Source: JBJXFY01 sp046155815
GTDB lineage: Bacteria; Verrucomicrobiota; Verrucomicrobiia; Limisphaerales; CAIMTB01
Direction of reading: 5' to 3'
Length of the DNA stretch: 38,228 bases
NCBI GenBank assembly: GCA_046155815.1
Contig: JBJXFY010000177.1
Span: 1-38,228, forward strand
The translations under genes and the position numbers were made by a program. The notes beneath the pieces are model-generated. The model worked only from the letters and a program-made list of their open reading frames with translations, had not been told where the DNA came from and did no database searches. Of this stretch, positions 19,125-26,838 are shown piece after piece (the first letter of the stretch is position 1; every line of letters starts with the position of its first letter).

Positions 19125-19751
19125 ATGCGCCGCGTTGCCCTGCTCGTCCTAGCCTTCAGCCTTGCCGGCCCCGCCCGCGCCGCCGCGCCGACGAACGCGC
19201 CGGGCTTTGCGCTCTTCGACGGCCGCTCGCTCGCGGGCTGGACGGTGACAGACTTCGCCGGGCACGGCGAGGTGCGGGCCGAGGACGGCGTGCTGGCGCT
19301 GGGCGAGGGGTACATCACGGGCGTCACCTGGACCAACGCGCTGCCGGCCACGAACCGCTACGAGATCACCCTGGAAGCGAAGCGCGTTGCGGGAAACGAC
19401 TTCTTTTGCGGCCTCACGTTTCCGGTGGCCGGCACCAACGCGACCTTCATCGTTGGCGGCTGGGGCGGCGGCGTGACGGGCATCTCGAACGTGGACGGCG
19501 AAGACGCCTCGATGAACGAGACCACGCGCATCCGGCGCTACGAGGCCGGCCGCTGGTACGCCCTCCGGCTACGCGTGACCCCGGCGAAGCTCGAGGCGTG
19601 GGTGGACCAGGAGCAGGTGGTGGACCTCGAGCTGGCCGGAAAAGCCCTCGGCCTGCGCCCCGGTCCGATCCATCTCTCGGCGCCGCTCGGCTTCGCGGCG
19701 TTTTCCACCACGGCGCATCTGCGGAACATCCGGCTGACGCGGCTGCCGTGA
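19125..19751 (+). CDS. Secreted DUF1080 (3-keto-disaccharide hydrolase-like) protein
   Basis: A 208-residue exported protein. Residues 1-20 form a Sec signal (MRRVALLVLAFSLAGPARAA). The mature part is one concanavalin-like beta-sandwich of the DUF1080 family: FALFDGRSLAGWTV at the start, then an EDGVLALGEGYITG strand, a GLTFPV...FIVGGWGGG core, YEAGRWYALRLRV and a final HLRNIRLTRLP strand. Full-length DUF1080 proteins bind or cleave carbohydrate, and the family is strongly expanded in Verrucomicrobia and Planctomycetes. The substrate is unknown. It is convergent with the ABC exporter gene across 54 bases. Confidence 0.85.
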   Translation: MRRVALLVLAFSLAGPARAAAPTNAPGFALFDGRSLAGWTVTDFAGHGEVRAEDGVLALGEGYITGVTWTNALPATNRYEITLEAKRVAGNDFFCGLTFPVAGTNATFIVGGWGGGVTGISNVDGEDASMNETTRIRRYEAGRWYALRLRVTPAKLEAWVDQEQVVDLELAGKALGLRPGPIHLSAPLGFAAFSTTAHLRNIRLTRLP

Positions 19752-19805
19752 GCCGAGGTGGGGCGCCGCTGCTGCCTTCTGCGACGCGGCGTGCTGCCAG
19801 GGCGG

Positions 19806-21638
19806 TCACACCGCGGCGGTGACAACCTCGCCGGGGTGCGTGCCGCGCACCAGCTCCGCGAAGGCGCCGTTACGGCCAACCAGTTCCTCCCACGTTCCCT
19901 GTTCCGCCACCGCGCCGTCGGCCAGGACCACGATGCGGTGGGCGTGCCGGATGGTGGAGAGGCGGTGGGCGATGACGAGCGTGGTGCGGTCGCGCGTCGC
20001 GGATTCGAGCGCGGACTGCACAAGCCGTTCGGACACGCCGTCGAGCGCGGAGGTGGCCTCGTCGAGGATGAGGATTTGCGGGTTGCGCACGAGCGCGCGG
20101 GCGATGGCGAGCCGCTGGCGCTGGCCGCCGCTGAGCGTCGCGCCGCGTTCGCCGACCACGGTGGCCAGGCCCTGCGGCAGGTCGCGGACAACGTCCATCA
20201 AGTTGGCCAGGCGAAGCGCGCTCTCGATCTCGTCGTTGGTCACGTTTTCGAGGCCGAAGGCCACGTTGGCTGCGAGCGTGTCGTGGAAAAGGAAGGCCTC
20301 CTGCTCGACCACTGCCGCAGCCCGGTGCCACGACGGCGCGGTGAACTCCCAGTAGTCCGTGCCGTCCACAAGAACCTTTCCGGACGTAGGCGCGCGCAGG
20401 CGGAGCAGCAGGCTGGCGGCGGAGGACTTGCCCGAGCCGGAGACGCCGACCAATGCCACGGTCTGGCCGGCCGGCACTTCAAAGGACACGCCCTTCAGCG
20501 CCTCCTTCCCGTTGTCGTAGGTGAGCCGCACATCGTCGAAGCGGATGCCGAAGGTGACGCCGGTGAATTCCCGCGTGCCGAACGGCTGGCCGGGATAGCG
20601 CGGCAGGCTGAGCCAGCGCTCCACCTCCTTCACGCTGCCGGAGTAGAAAAGTGCGGAGCCTTGGATCTGGTACAACTGGTTGAGCGCCGGCAGCAGGCGC
20701 AGCAGCGCAAAGGCGAACACCGCCAACGCCTCGGGCGTCAGGCCGCCGGGATGCACCATCCAGACCGCCGCGCCGCCCATCAGCGCCAGCGCGCCGCCCA
20801 CCCCCAGCGTTTCGGCAGTCGGGATCAGTGCGGACTGGGTGCGGAGGTAGGCCAGCTCGCGGTTGCCCGTGTCCTGGCACAGCTCAAGGAAGCGATCCTC
20901 GCGCCGGCGTTCGGCGTGGGTGGCCCGCACCACGCGGATGCCGGCGAAGCTCTCCAGCAGCGCCGCGCCCAGGCTGCGGTTGGCCTCCGCCACGGAGACG
21001 CCCAGGCTGCGCGAGCGGCGCAGAATCAGGGCGACCAGCGTGGCGATCACGCCGGCCAGCAGCAGCGTCCACATCGTGAGCTGCCACGAGATGACGAGCA
21101 GGATCGCCACGTAGGCGAGCACGAGGGCCGTGCGCTGGATCATCTGCACGATGCTCTCGGTCATCCACATGATGCGGACGCTGTCGTTCATGAAGACCGA
21201 GGCGATCTCGCCGGCAGGATGCTGCTCGAAGACCGTGAGCGGCGCCCCCTGGAGCCGGCGGAACATCGAGTGCCGGAGGTTGACCGTGACGCGTGTCCGC
21301 AGGCGTGCGCCGAGCACGCTGCTGAGGTAGAGCACGGCGTTCTTCGCGCAGGTCGCGCCGACCACGCCCACCGAGAAGACGACCAGGTACCCGGTGCGGT
21401 CCAGCCCCGGCAGCCAGGCGGGGATCAGCGACAGCAGCCGCCCCTGCGGCAGCCCCTCCTTCCCGAGGATCAGCCCGACCAGCGGCGCCAGCAGCGACAT
21501 CATCAACATTTCAAGCACCGCCGCGAGGATGGCCGTGACAATGACGGTGGAAACGAGCCGCCGCCCCGCCCGGACATGCGGGCGCAGCCGCCAGATCGAG
21601 GCGAAGAGCTCCCGCAATTGTCTCCAGCGCGCCTTCAA
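19806..21638 (-). CDS. ABC exporter, fused membrane and ATPase domains (MsbA-like)
   Basis: A 610-residue type IV ABC exporter half-transporter. The N-terminal half has about six transmembrane helices (clear ones around 28-60, 83-105, 165-205, 275-320). The ATPase domain has Walker A GVSGSGKSS (about 397-405), signature LSGGQRQRLAIARAL (about 498), Walker B ILILDEATSALD (about 520-531) and the H-loop VIAHRLST. It probably exports a lipid, lipid-linked sugar or polysaccharide precursor; MsbA-like flipping is a guess helped by the divergent GDP-mannose dehydratase 103 bases away. The start is TTG at 21638; no ATG occurs near enough to leave the N-terminal helix whole. Confidence 0.9.
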   Translation of the reverse strand: MKARWRQLRELFASIWRLRPHVRAGRRLVSTVIVTAILAAVLEMLMMSLLAPLVGLILGKEGLPQGRLLSLIPAWLPGLDRTGYLVVFSVGVVGATCAKNAVLYLSSVLGARLRTRVTVNLRHSMFRRLQGAPLTVFEQHPAGEIASVFMNDSVRIMWMTESIVQMIQRTALVLAYVAILLVISWQLTMWTLLLAGVIATLVALILRRSRSLGVSVAEANRSLGAALLESFAGIRVVRATHAERRREDRFLELCQDTGNRELAYLRTQSALIPTAETLGVGGALALMGGAAVWMVHPGGLTPEALAVFAFALLRLLPALNQLYQIQGSALFYSGSVKEVERWLSLPRYPGQPFGTREFTGVTFGIRFDDVRLTYDNGKEALKGVSFEVPAGQTVALVGVSGSGKSSAASLLLRLRAPTSGKVLVDGTDYWEFTAPSWHRAAAVVEQEAFLFHDTLAANVAFGLENVTNDEIESALRLANLMDVVRDLPQGLATVVGERGATLSGGQRQRLAIARALVRNPQILILDEATSALDGVSERLVQSALESATRDRTTLVIAHRLSTIRHAHRIVVLADGAVAEQGTWEELVGRNGAFAELVRGTHPGEVVTAAV

Positions 21639-21741
21639 GCTCCGTCGTTATCCGGTCGGCGGCGGCGGCGTTCAAGGCGTCGTTGCGGCCCGCGCCAATC
21701 CGCTTGCCAATCGCCGTCCCCCTCCCAAGCCTCGACCCGGC

Positions 21742-22737
21742 TTGACCAAGACCGCCCTCATCACCGGCATCACCGGCCAGGACGGCTCGTACCTGACCGA
21801 CCTCCTGCTCGCCCGCGGATACACCGTGCATGGCGTCGTGCGCCGCACCAGCAGCCTGGATCGTTCCCGCCTGCAGCACCTCTACCGCGACCCGCAGGTG
21901 CACGGCGTGCGGCTGTTCCTGCACTACGCGGACCTCGACGACCCCATCAACCTCCACCGCACCGTGCTCAAGGTCGCGCCGCACGAGGTCTATCACTTGG
22001 CCGGCCAGAGCCACGTCGGCCTCAGCTTCGAGATCCCCGAGTCCACCTGCGACCTGAACGGCATGGGTACGTTGCGCCTGCTCGAGGTGCTTCGCGACCT
22101 GCCGGAGAAGCCCCGCCTCTTCCACGCCGCCACGAGCGAGATCTTCGGCCGCCCCGACAATGCGCCGCAGGACGAGGACACGCCCCTCCGCCCCGTGAAC
22201 CCCTACGGCTGCGCGAAGGCCTTTGCCGCCAACCTCGTCCGCGTGTACCGCGAGGCGTTCTCATGGTTCGCCGTGAACGGCATCATGTACAACCATGAGT
22301 CCCCGCGCCGCGGCGAAAACTTCGTCACCCGCAAGATCTGCCGCGGGGCCGCCGCCATTTCGCTGGGCTTGGAGAAAGAACTCCTGCTTGGCGACCTCGC
22401 CGCCGAGCGCGACTGGGGCGACGCCCGCGACTACGTGCGCGGCATGTGGCTCGCGCTCCAGCACGAGCGGCCCGAGGACTTCGTGTTCGCCACCGGCCGG
22501 CTGCACTCGGTGCAGCATGTCGTCGAGGCGGCCTTCACGACGGTGAACTTGGAATGGAAGAGATTTGTCCGGCAGGACGCCCGATTCTTCCGCAAGGCCG
22601 AGCCGCAGCGGCTCGTGGGCGACGCGTCGAAGGCGAAGCGCCTGCTGGGCTGGGTGCCGGAGCGCACGCTCGCCGACCTCATCCGCGAGATGACGCTGGC
22701 CGAGGTGGAGGCCCTGCGCACGCGGGGCGCGGCCTGA
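21742..22737 (+). CDS. gmd: GDP-mannose 4,6-dehydratase
   Basis: A 331-residue short-chain dehydrogenase that makes GDP-4-keto-6-deoxy-mannose from GDP-mannose. Rossmann motif TGITGQDGSYL (8-18), RRTSS (34-38) for NADP binding, catalytic T131 and E133 in HAATSEIFG, Y155 and K159 in NPYGCAK, and the family motif YNHESPRRGENFVTRKI (183-199). DWGDARDYVRGMW is also diagnostic. The TTG at 21742 is taken as the start because the Rossmann strand begins at once; the frame is open far upstream but reads as a low-complexity shadow across the divergent exporter start. No fucose synthase (fcl) or rhamnose reductase follows, so the final sugar cannot be named. Confidence 0.93.
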   Translation: MTKTALITGITGQDGSYLTDLLLARGYTVHGVVRRTSSLDRSRLQHLYRDPQVHGVRLFLHYADLDDPINLHRTVLKVAPHEVYHLAGQSHVGLSFEIPESTCDLNGMGTLRLLEVLRDLPEKPRLFHAATSEIFGRPDNAPQDEDTPLRPVNPYGCAKAFAANLVRVYREAFSWFAVNGIMYNHESPRRGENFVTRKICRGAAAISLGLEKELLLGDLAAERDWGDARDYVRGMWLALQHERPEDFVFATGRLHSVQHVVEAAFTTVNLEWKRFVRQDARFFRKAEPQRLVGDASKAKRLLGWVPERTLADLIREMTLAEVEALRTRGAA

Positions 22738-22780
22738 AGCATCGAACGCCGGTAAATCGACCAGTGAAACCCGCTTCCGG

Positions 22781-22805
22781 CCGGTCTCCCGAGTCCTGGG
22801 ACCGG
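22781..22805. terminator. Hairpin in the gmd/clpX convergent gap
   Basis: Inverted repeat CCGGT-CT-CCC / GGGACCGG around a 7-base loop, between two converging genes. It could stop transcription in both directions, but there is no T-run on either side. Confidence 0.35.
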
Positions 22806-22821
22806 ACCCGGCTTGACGGAC

Positions 22822-22839
22822 CGGCGGCTCAAGCCGCCG
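22822..22839 (-). terminator. Hairpin spanning the clpX stop codon
   Basis: Perfect stem CGGCGGC/GCCGCCG whose 4-base loop holds the clpX stop codon (loop TTGA on the minus strand). The stem lies partly in the coding sequence (the Ala tail) and partly after it. No T-run follows. Confidence 0.35.
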
Positions 22840-24139
22840 CGCTGGCCTCGCGGCGGGTGATGATCGGCGGGACTTCGCCACGGACGACGGCGGCGTTCAC
22901 AGTCACGGCGGCGATGTCCGTCGCGCCGGGGATCTCGAACATCTGCTCGAGCATCACGCGTTCCATGATGCCGCGCAGCGCGCGTGCGCCGGTGCCCTTG
23001 GTCACGGCCTGGCGCGCCATCTCCCGCACCGCGTCGGGCGTGAAGCTCAATGCGACGCCGTCCATGCCGAGCAGCTTCTGGAACTGCCTCACCAGCGCAT
23101 TGCGCGGCTCGGTGAGGATCGCCACAAGCTGCTCCTCCGTCAGCGTGTCCAGCACGCTCAGCACGGGCAGCCGGCCGATAAACTCGGGGATGAAGCCGAA
23201 GCTGAGCAGGTCCTCGGGCTCGAGGAGGGAGAGCACGTTGGGGTGGGTGGTCACGTCCGGGCCGGCCGCCGCGCCAGCTTCCGTCGTGAACCCCATGACG
23301 CGGCGGCCCACGCGGCGCTGTATGATGCGCTCGAGACCCACGAAAGCGCCCCCGCAGATGAAGAGGATGCCCGAGGTGTCCACGCGGATGTACTCGGCCT
23401 GGGGATGTTTGCGGCCACCGCCCGGGGGCACGTTGCAGACGGTGCCCTCGAGCATTTTCAGCAGCGCCTGCTGCACGCCCTCCCCCGAGACGTCGCGGGT
23501 GATGGACACGTTCTCCGTGCGCCGCGCGATCTTGTCGATCTCATCGACGTACACGATGCCGAGCTGGGCCCTGGACACGTCAAAGTCGGCATTCTGCAGC
23601 AGCCGCAGGATGATCGTCTCGACGTCCTCGCCGACGTAGCCCGCCTCGGTGATCGTGGTGGCATCGGCGATGGCGAAGGGAACATCGAGCAGTCGTGCGA
23701 GCGTCCGGGCGAGCAATGTCTTGCCGGAGCCGGTGGGGCCGACGAGGAGGACGTTGCTCTTCTCCAGCTCGACCTCGCCGATGTCCGCGGGAGCCTGCCG
23801 ACGCGCGGGAAGGGCGTCCTTGCCGGGCACGGGCGGCGGGTTGGCCAGGATGCGCTTGTAGTGGTTATGGACGGCGACCGCGAGGGTGCGCTTGGCGAGA
23901 TCCTGGCCGATGCAGAACTGGTCGAGGTGGCGCTTGATGTCGGCCGGGCGGGGCACGCCGAGGCGCGGCATCGGCTTGCACGGGGGCTGCTCGGCGGCGA
24001 GCTCCTTTTCAAGGACGTTCTGGCAGACGGCGACGCAGTTGTCGCAGATGTACACGCCGGGGCCGGCGATGAGCTTGCGGACCTCTGCGTGCGTCTTGCC
24101 GCAGAAGCTGCACATCGTGATCTGGGTCGGACGGGCCAC
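22829..24139 (-). CDS. clpX: ClpX, ATPase subunit of ClpXP protease
   Basis: A 436-residue AAA+ unfoldase that recognises substrates and feeds them to ClpP. N-terminal zinc-binding domain with C10-x2-C13 and C32-x2-C35; Walker A GPTGSGKT (134-141); pore loop 1 GYVG (167-170); Walker B IVYVDEID (195-202); RKH loop GGGRKHP; the ClpP-binding loop tripeptide is MGF (usually IGF or LGF) in RRVMGFTTE; sensor II GARALRGIMERVML. The start is GTG at 24139, one base after the clpP stop (TGA-C-GTG), so the pair is translationally coupled. An ATG at codon 9 would lose part of the zinc domain. Confidence 0.97.
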   Translation of the reverse strand: MARPTQITMCSFCGKTHAEVRKLIAGPGVYICDNCVAVCQNVLEKELAAEQPPCKPMPRLGVPRPADIKRHLDQFCIGQDLAKRTLAVAVHNHYKRILANPPPVPGKDALPARRQAPADIGEVELEKSNVLLVGPTGSGKTLLARTLARLLDVPFAIADATTITEAGYVGEDVETIILRLLQNADFDVSRAQLGIVYVDEIDKIARRTENVSITRDVSGEGVQQALLKMLEGTVCNVPPGGGRKHPQAEYIRVDTSGILFICGGAFVGLERIIQRRVGRRVMGFTTEAGAAAGPDVTTHPNVLSLLEPEDLLSFGFIPEFIGRLPVLSVLDTLTEEQLVAILTEPRNALVRQFQKLLGMDGVALSFTPDAVREMARQAVTKGTGARALRGIMERVMLEQMFEIPGATDIAAVTVNAAVVRGEVPPIITRREASAAA

Positions 24140-24140
24140 G

Positions 24141-24785
24141 TCAGGCAGGCTTGATGGCCTCGACGGCGGCGAGGGCGGGGACGTCGCGGCGGGACTTCAC
24201 GACGCCGTCCACGAGGCCATAGGCCTTCGCCTCGTCGGCGGACATGAAGTTGTCACGGTCGGTGTCGCGGCTGACCTGGTCGAAGGATTTGCCGCAGCAC
24301 TCGGCGAGGATCTCGTTCAGGCGGTCCTTCATGCGGAGGATTTCCTTGGCTTGGATGCTGATGTCGCTGGCGGTGCCCTGGGCGCCGCCCCAGGGCTGAT
24401 GGATCATGATGCGGGCGTTGGGCAGGGCGTAGCGCTTGCCCCGGGTGCCGGCGGCGAGCAGCACGGCGCCCATGCTCGCGGCCTGGCCGATGCAGTACGT
24501 GTTCACGTCGCAGGTGAGGAACTGCATCGTGTCAAAGATCGCGAGGCCGGAGGTGACGCTGCCGCCGGGGGAGTTGACGTAGAGGTGGATGTCCTTCTTC
24601 GCGTCGGTCATCTGCAGGAAGAGGAGCTGGGCGATGATGATGTTGGCCACCATGTCATCCACCGGCGTGCCGAGGAACACGATGCGGTCCACCATCAGCC
24701 GCGAATAGATGTCGTAGCCGCGTTCGCCGCGGCCGGTCTGCTCGACGACGTAGGGGACAAGGACGCTGCTCTGGTGGCTGCTCAT
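24141..24785 (-). CDS. clpP: ClpP, proteolytic subunit of ClpXP
   Basis: A 214-residue serine peptidase. Catalytic triad S104 (GQAASMGAVLL), H129 (IMIHQPWGG) and D178 (TDRDNFMSADEAKAYGLVD). The N-terminal VLVPYVVEQTGRGERGYDIYSRL and the handle helix ARIMIHQPWGGAQGTASDI are typical. The ATG at 24785 gives the normal start MSSHQSS...; the frame is open 36 codons further but that extension is low complexity and runs into the upstream intergenic region. It is first in the clpP-clpX operon. No trigger factor gene is nearby. A candidate promoter sits so close to the ATG that the message could be nearly leaderless. Confidence 0.97.
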   Translation of the reverse strand: MSSHQSSVLVPYVVEQTGRGERGYDIYSRLMVDRIVFLGTPVDDMVANIIIAQLLFLQMTDAKKDIHLYVNSPGGSVTSGLAIFDTMQFLTCDVNTYCIGQAASMGAVLLAAGTRGKRYALPNARIMIHQPWGGAQGTASDISIQAKEILRMKDRLNEILAECCGKSFDQVSRDTDRDNFMSADEAKAYGLVDGVVKSRRDVPALAAVEAIKPA

Positions 24786-24793
24786 GCTGGGCC

Positions 24794-24821
24794 AAGCTAG
24801 AAGGCAGCGGGGGAGCGTCAA
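24794..24821 (-). promoter_or_regulatory. Candidate promoter of clpP-clpX
   Basis: On the minus strand, TTGACG (24821-24816), a 16-base spacer, then TAGCTT (24799-24794), matching the sigma-70 consensus at 5/6 and 3/6. The -10 lies only 8 bases before the ATG, so the transcript would have almost no leader. Weak evidence. Confidence 0.25.
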
Positions 24822-24943
24822 GAAACGGGCGGCGCGGGGACTCCCGGAACTTTCGCCCATTCCTGATCCTTCGTTCGATCGGGGCGCGGGCACCGCTCCG
24901 ACCGCCGCTTGCCCGCCAGCCTGCCACGCGCTGTACTCGCGCG

Positions 24944-25510
24944 ATGACAGACACCGAGGCGCTGGGCCACTTCCGCTCCACCGGTGCGCTGCTGGAGGGA
25001 CACTTCATCCTTCGCAGCGGGCGGCACAGCCGGCAGTTCTTCCAGTGCGCGCTGGCGCTCCAGCAGATGCCCGTCGTCGAACGCTTCGGTGCCGCGCTGG
25101 CAGAGGGGGTCCGCCCTCTCGGCGCGGCGACGGTGATCGCGCCGGCGATGGGCGGGCTGGTGATCGGGCAGGAGGTGGCGCGGCAGCTCGGCGTGCGCTT
25201 CATCTTCGCCGAGAAGGAGGAGGGGAAGCTCGTGCTGCGCCGCGGCTTCCACATCGCGCCGGGCGAGAAGCTGTTGGTGGTCGAGGACGTGGTGACGCAG
25301 GGCGGCCGCGTGCGGGAGACGCTGGAGATCGTGCGCCAGCACGGCGGGGTGCCGGTGGGCGTCGCGATGCTGGTGGACCGCTCGGATGGCGCCACGGACT
25401 TCGGCGTGCCGGCGTGCAGCCTCATCCGCCTGCAGGTCGAGACCTTTGCGGCGGATCAACTGCCGCCCGACCTGGCGACCCGGCCGGCGGCGAAGCCGGG
25501 CAGCAAGTAG
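24944..25510 (+). CDS. pyrE: Orotate phosphoribosyltransferase
   Basis: A 188-residue enzyme that joins orotate to PRPP to give OMP in pyrimidine synthesis. The PRPP-binding motif LLVVEDVVTQGG (110-121) is clear, preceded by the APAMGGLVIGQEVARQL strand-loop (66-82) and FAEKEEGKLVLRRGF (88-102), where the family's catalytic Lys and Arg lie. HFILRSGRHSRQFFQC near the N-terminus is the orotate-binding part. Length fits the shorter bacterial type. It is divergent from clpP across 158 bases. Confidence 0.95.
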   Translation: MTDTEALGHFRSTGALLEGHFILRSGRHSRQFFQCALALQQMPVVERFGAALAEGVRPLGAATVIAPAMGGLVIGQEVARQLGVRFIFAEKEEGKLVLRRGFHIAPGEKLLVVEDVVTQGGRVRETLEIVRQHGGVPVGVAMLVDRSDGATDFGVPACSLIRLQVETFAADQLPPDLATRPAAKPGSK

Positions 25511-25511
25511 C

Positions 25512-25528
25512 GCGGACGCCCGGTCCGC
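25512..25528 (+). terminator. Hairpin directly after pyrE
   Basis: Inverted repeat GCGGAC/GTCCGC with a 5-base loop starts 2 bases after the pyrE stop. No T-run follows, so termination is only a possibility. Confidence 0.35.
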
Positions 25529-25610
25529 ACGCGCGCCTTCCACCGACGCCAGTTCACAGCCGGCCGCAACTTGCGCACGCCACGACTCCCTGAATCTTCC
25601 CGCGCTCCTT

Positions 25611-26702
25611 ATGGGCCACGTCAAACTGCACATCCCCGGACCCGTCGAGGTCAGCCCCAAAACCTTCGCCGCCTTCTGCCGGCCGATGATCGGCCACCGC
25701 GGGCAGGGCTACAAAGACCTCTACGCGAAGATCCAGCCCCAGCTCCAGACGCTGCTGGGCACGGGGCAGCTCGTGTACCTCAGCACATCCTCCGCGTGGG
25801 GCGTCATGGAGGGCGCGCTGCGGAACCTGACGCGGAAGAAGGTGCTGACCTGCATGTGCGGCGCGTTTTCGGACAAGTGGTTCGACGTGGCGCGGCGCTG
25901 CGGCAAGGAGGCCGAGGCGCTCCAGGCGCCGTGGGGCTCGCCCATCCGCGCCGAGGCCGTGGACGCGCGGCTGGCCACCGGACAGTTCGACACCCTCACC
26001 CTCATCCACAACGAGACCAGCACCGGCACCATGAGCCCGCTGGCCGAGATCGCGGCGCTCAAGGCGAAGTACCCGGACGTGCTGTTCATCACGGACGTGG
26101 TCAGCTCCATGAGCGCGGTGCCGACGCCCTTCGACGAGCTGGGCCTCGACGTGATGCTGGCCGGCGTGCAGAAGGCGCTCGCCCTGCCGCCCGGCCTCGC
26201 CGTCTTCACGCTGTCGAAGCAGGCGCTCGACAAGGCCGCCGCCGCGCCGGACCGGGGGTATTACTTCGACTTCGTGGAGTTCCAGAAGAACGCGGAGCAG
26301 AGCATGACGCCCAGCACGCCGAGCATCAGCCACACCTACGCGCTGGCGAGCAAGCTGGAGGACATCTTCGCCGAGGGCCTCGAAGCGCGCTACGCCCGGC
26401 ACGCGCAGACGAACCGGATGCTGCGCGACTGGGCCGTCGGCCACGGCTTCACGCTCTTCCCGGACGCCGGGTACGAGTCGAAGACCCTGGTCTGCGTGAA
26501 CAACGGCGCCAAGCCCGGCGCGGGCCGGACCGTAGACGCAGGCAAGCTGCAGAAGCTGGTGAAGGAGCAGGGCATCCTGATTGACGGCGGCTACGGCAAG
26601 ATCAAGGGCACGACCTTCCGCGTGTCGAACATGGGCGACGAGACGCCGGAAACGATCGAGGCGCTGATCGACGTGCTGGATGGGGCCATGAAGCAGCTGT
26701 GA
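25611..26702 (+). CDS. Class V PLP-dependent aminotransferase
   Basis: A 363-residue fold-type I aminotransferase of the alanine/serine-glyoxylate group. PLP lysine K188 in LAGVQKALALPPG; PLP-binding D162 in FITDVVSSMSAVP; HNETSTGT (133-140); the N-terminal HIPGPVEVSP motif; and near the end DGGYGKIKGTTFRVSNMGD with the substrate-binding Arg. Relatives act as serine- or alanine-glyoxylate aminotransferases or as alternative phosphoserine aminotransferases; which applies here cannot be told from sequence. The ATG at 25611 is chosen since the family starts at this point; the frame is open 75 codons upstream, overlapping pyrE. The gap after pyrE is 100 bases, so the two may be separately expressed. 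Confidence 0.9.
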   Translation: MGHVKLHIPGPVEVSPKTFAAFCRPMIGHRGQGYKDLYAKIQPQLQTLLGTGQLVYLSTSSAWGVMEGALRNLTRKKVLTCMCGAFSDKWFDVARRCGKEAEALQAPWGSPIRAEAVDARLATGQFDTLTLIHNETSTGTMSPLAEIAALKAKYPDVLFITDVVSSMSAVPTPFDELGLDVMLAGVQKALALPPGLAVFTLSKQALDKAAAAPDRGYYFDFVEFQKNAEQSMTPSTPSISHTYALASKLEDIFAEGLEARYARHAQTNRMLRDWAVGHGFTLFPDAGYESKTLVCVNNGAKPGAGRTVDAGKLQKLVKEQGILIDGGYGKIKGTTFRVSNMGDETPETIEALIDVLDGAMKQL

Positions 26703-26764
26703 CGGGCGCGCCGGAGTTCGGAGGGGACCGCGCGGGTACGCGCCCGGTGGTCATCTCCTTCATT

Positions 26765-26793
26765 TTGACGCCCGGCTCGTGGCCGCCTCAACT
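26765..26793 (+). promoter_or_regulatory. Candidate promoter of ilvD
   Basis: TTGACG, a 17-base spacer and TCAACT lie 46-74 bases before the ilvD start. The -35 matches 5/6 and the -10 only 3/6. The same TTGACG hexamer occurs in the candidate clpP promoter. Confidence 0.3.
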
Positions 26794-26838
26794 TTGCCTT
26801 CCGCGGCGCGTCACGTCCCGCCAATCTCGCGGCGAATC

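Noticed and set aside
21394..21741. 116-codon upstream extension of gmd
   Set aside because: It overlaps the divergent exporter gene and lacks conserved sequence; the Rossmann fold begins right at the TTG at 21742.
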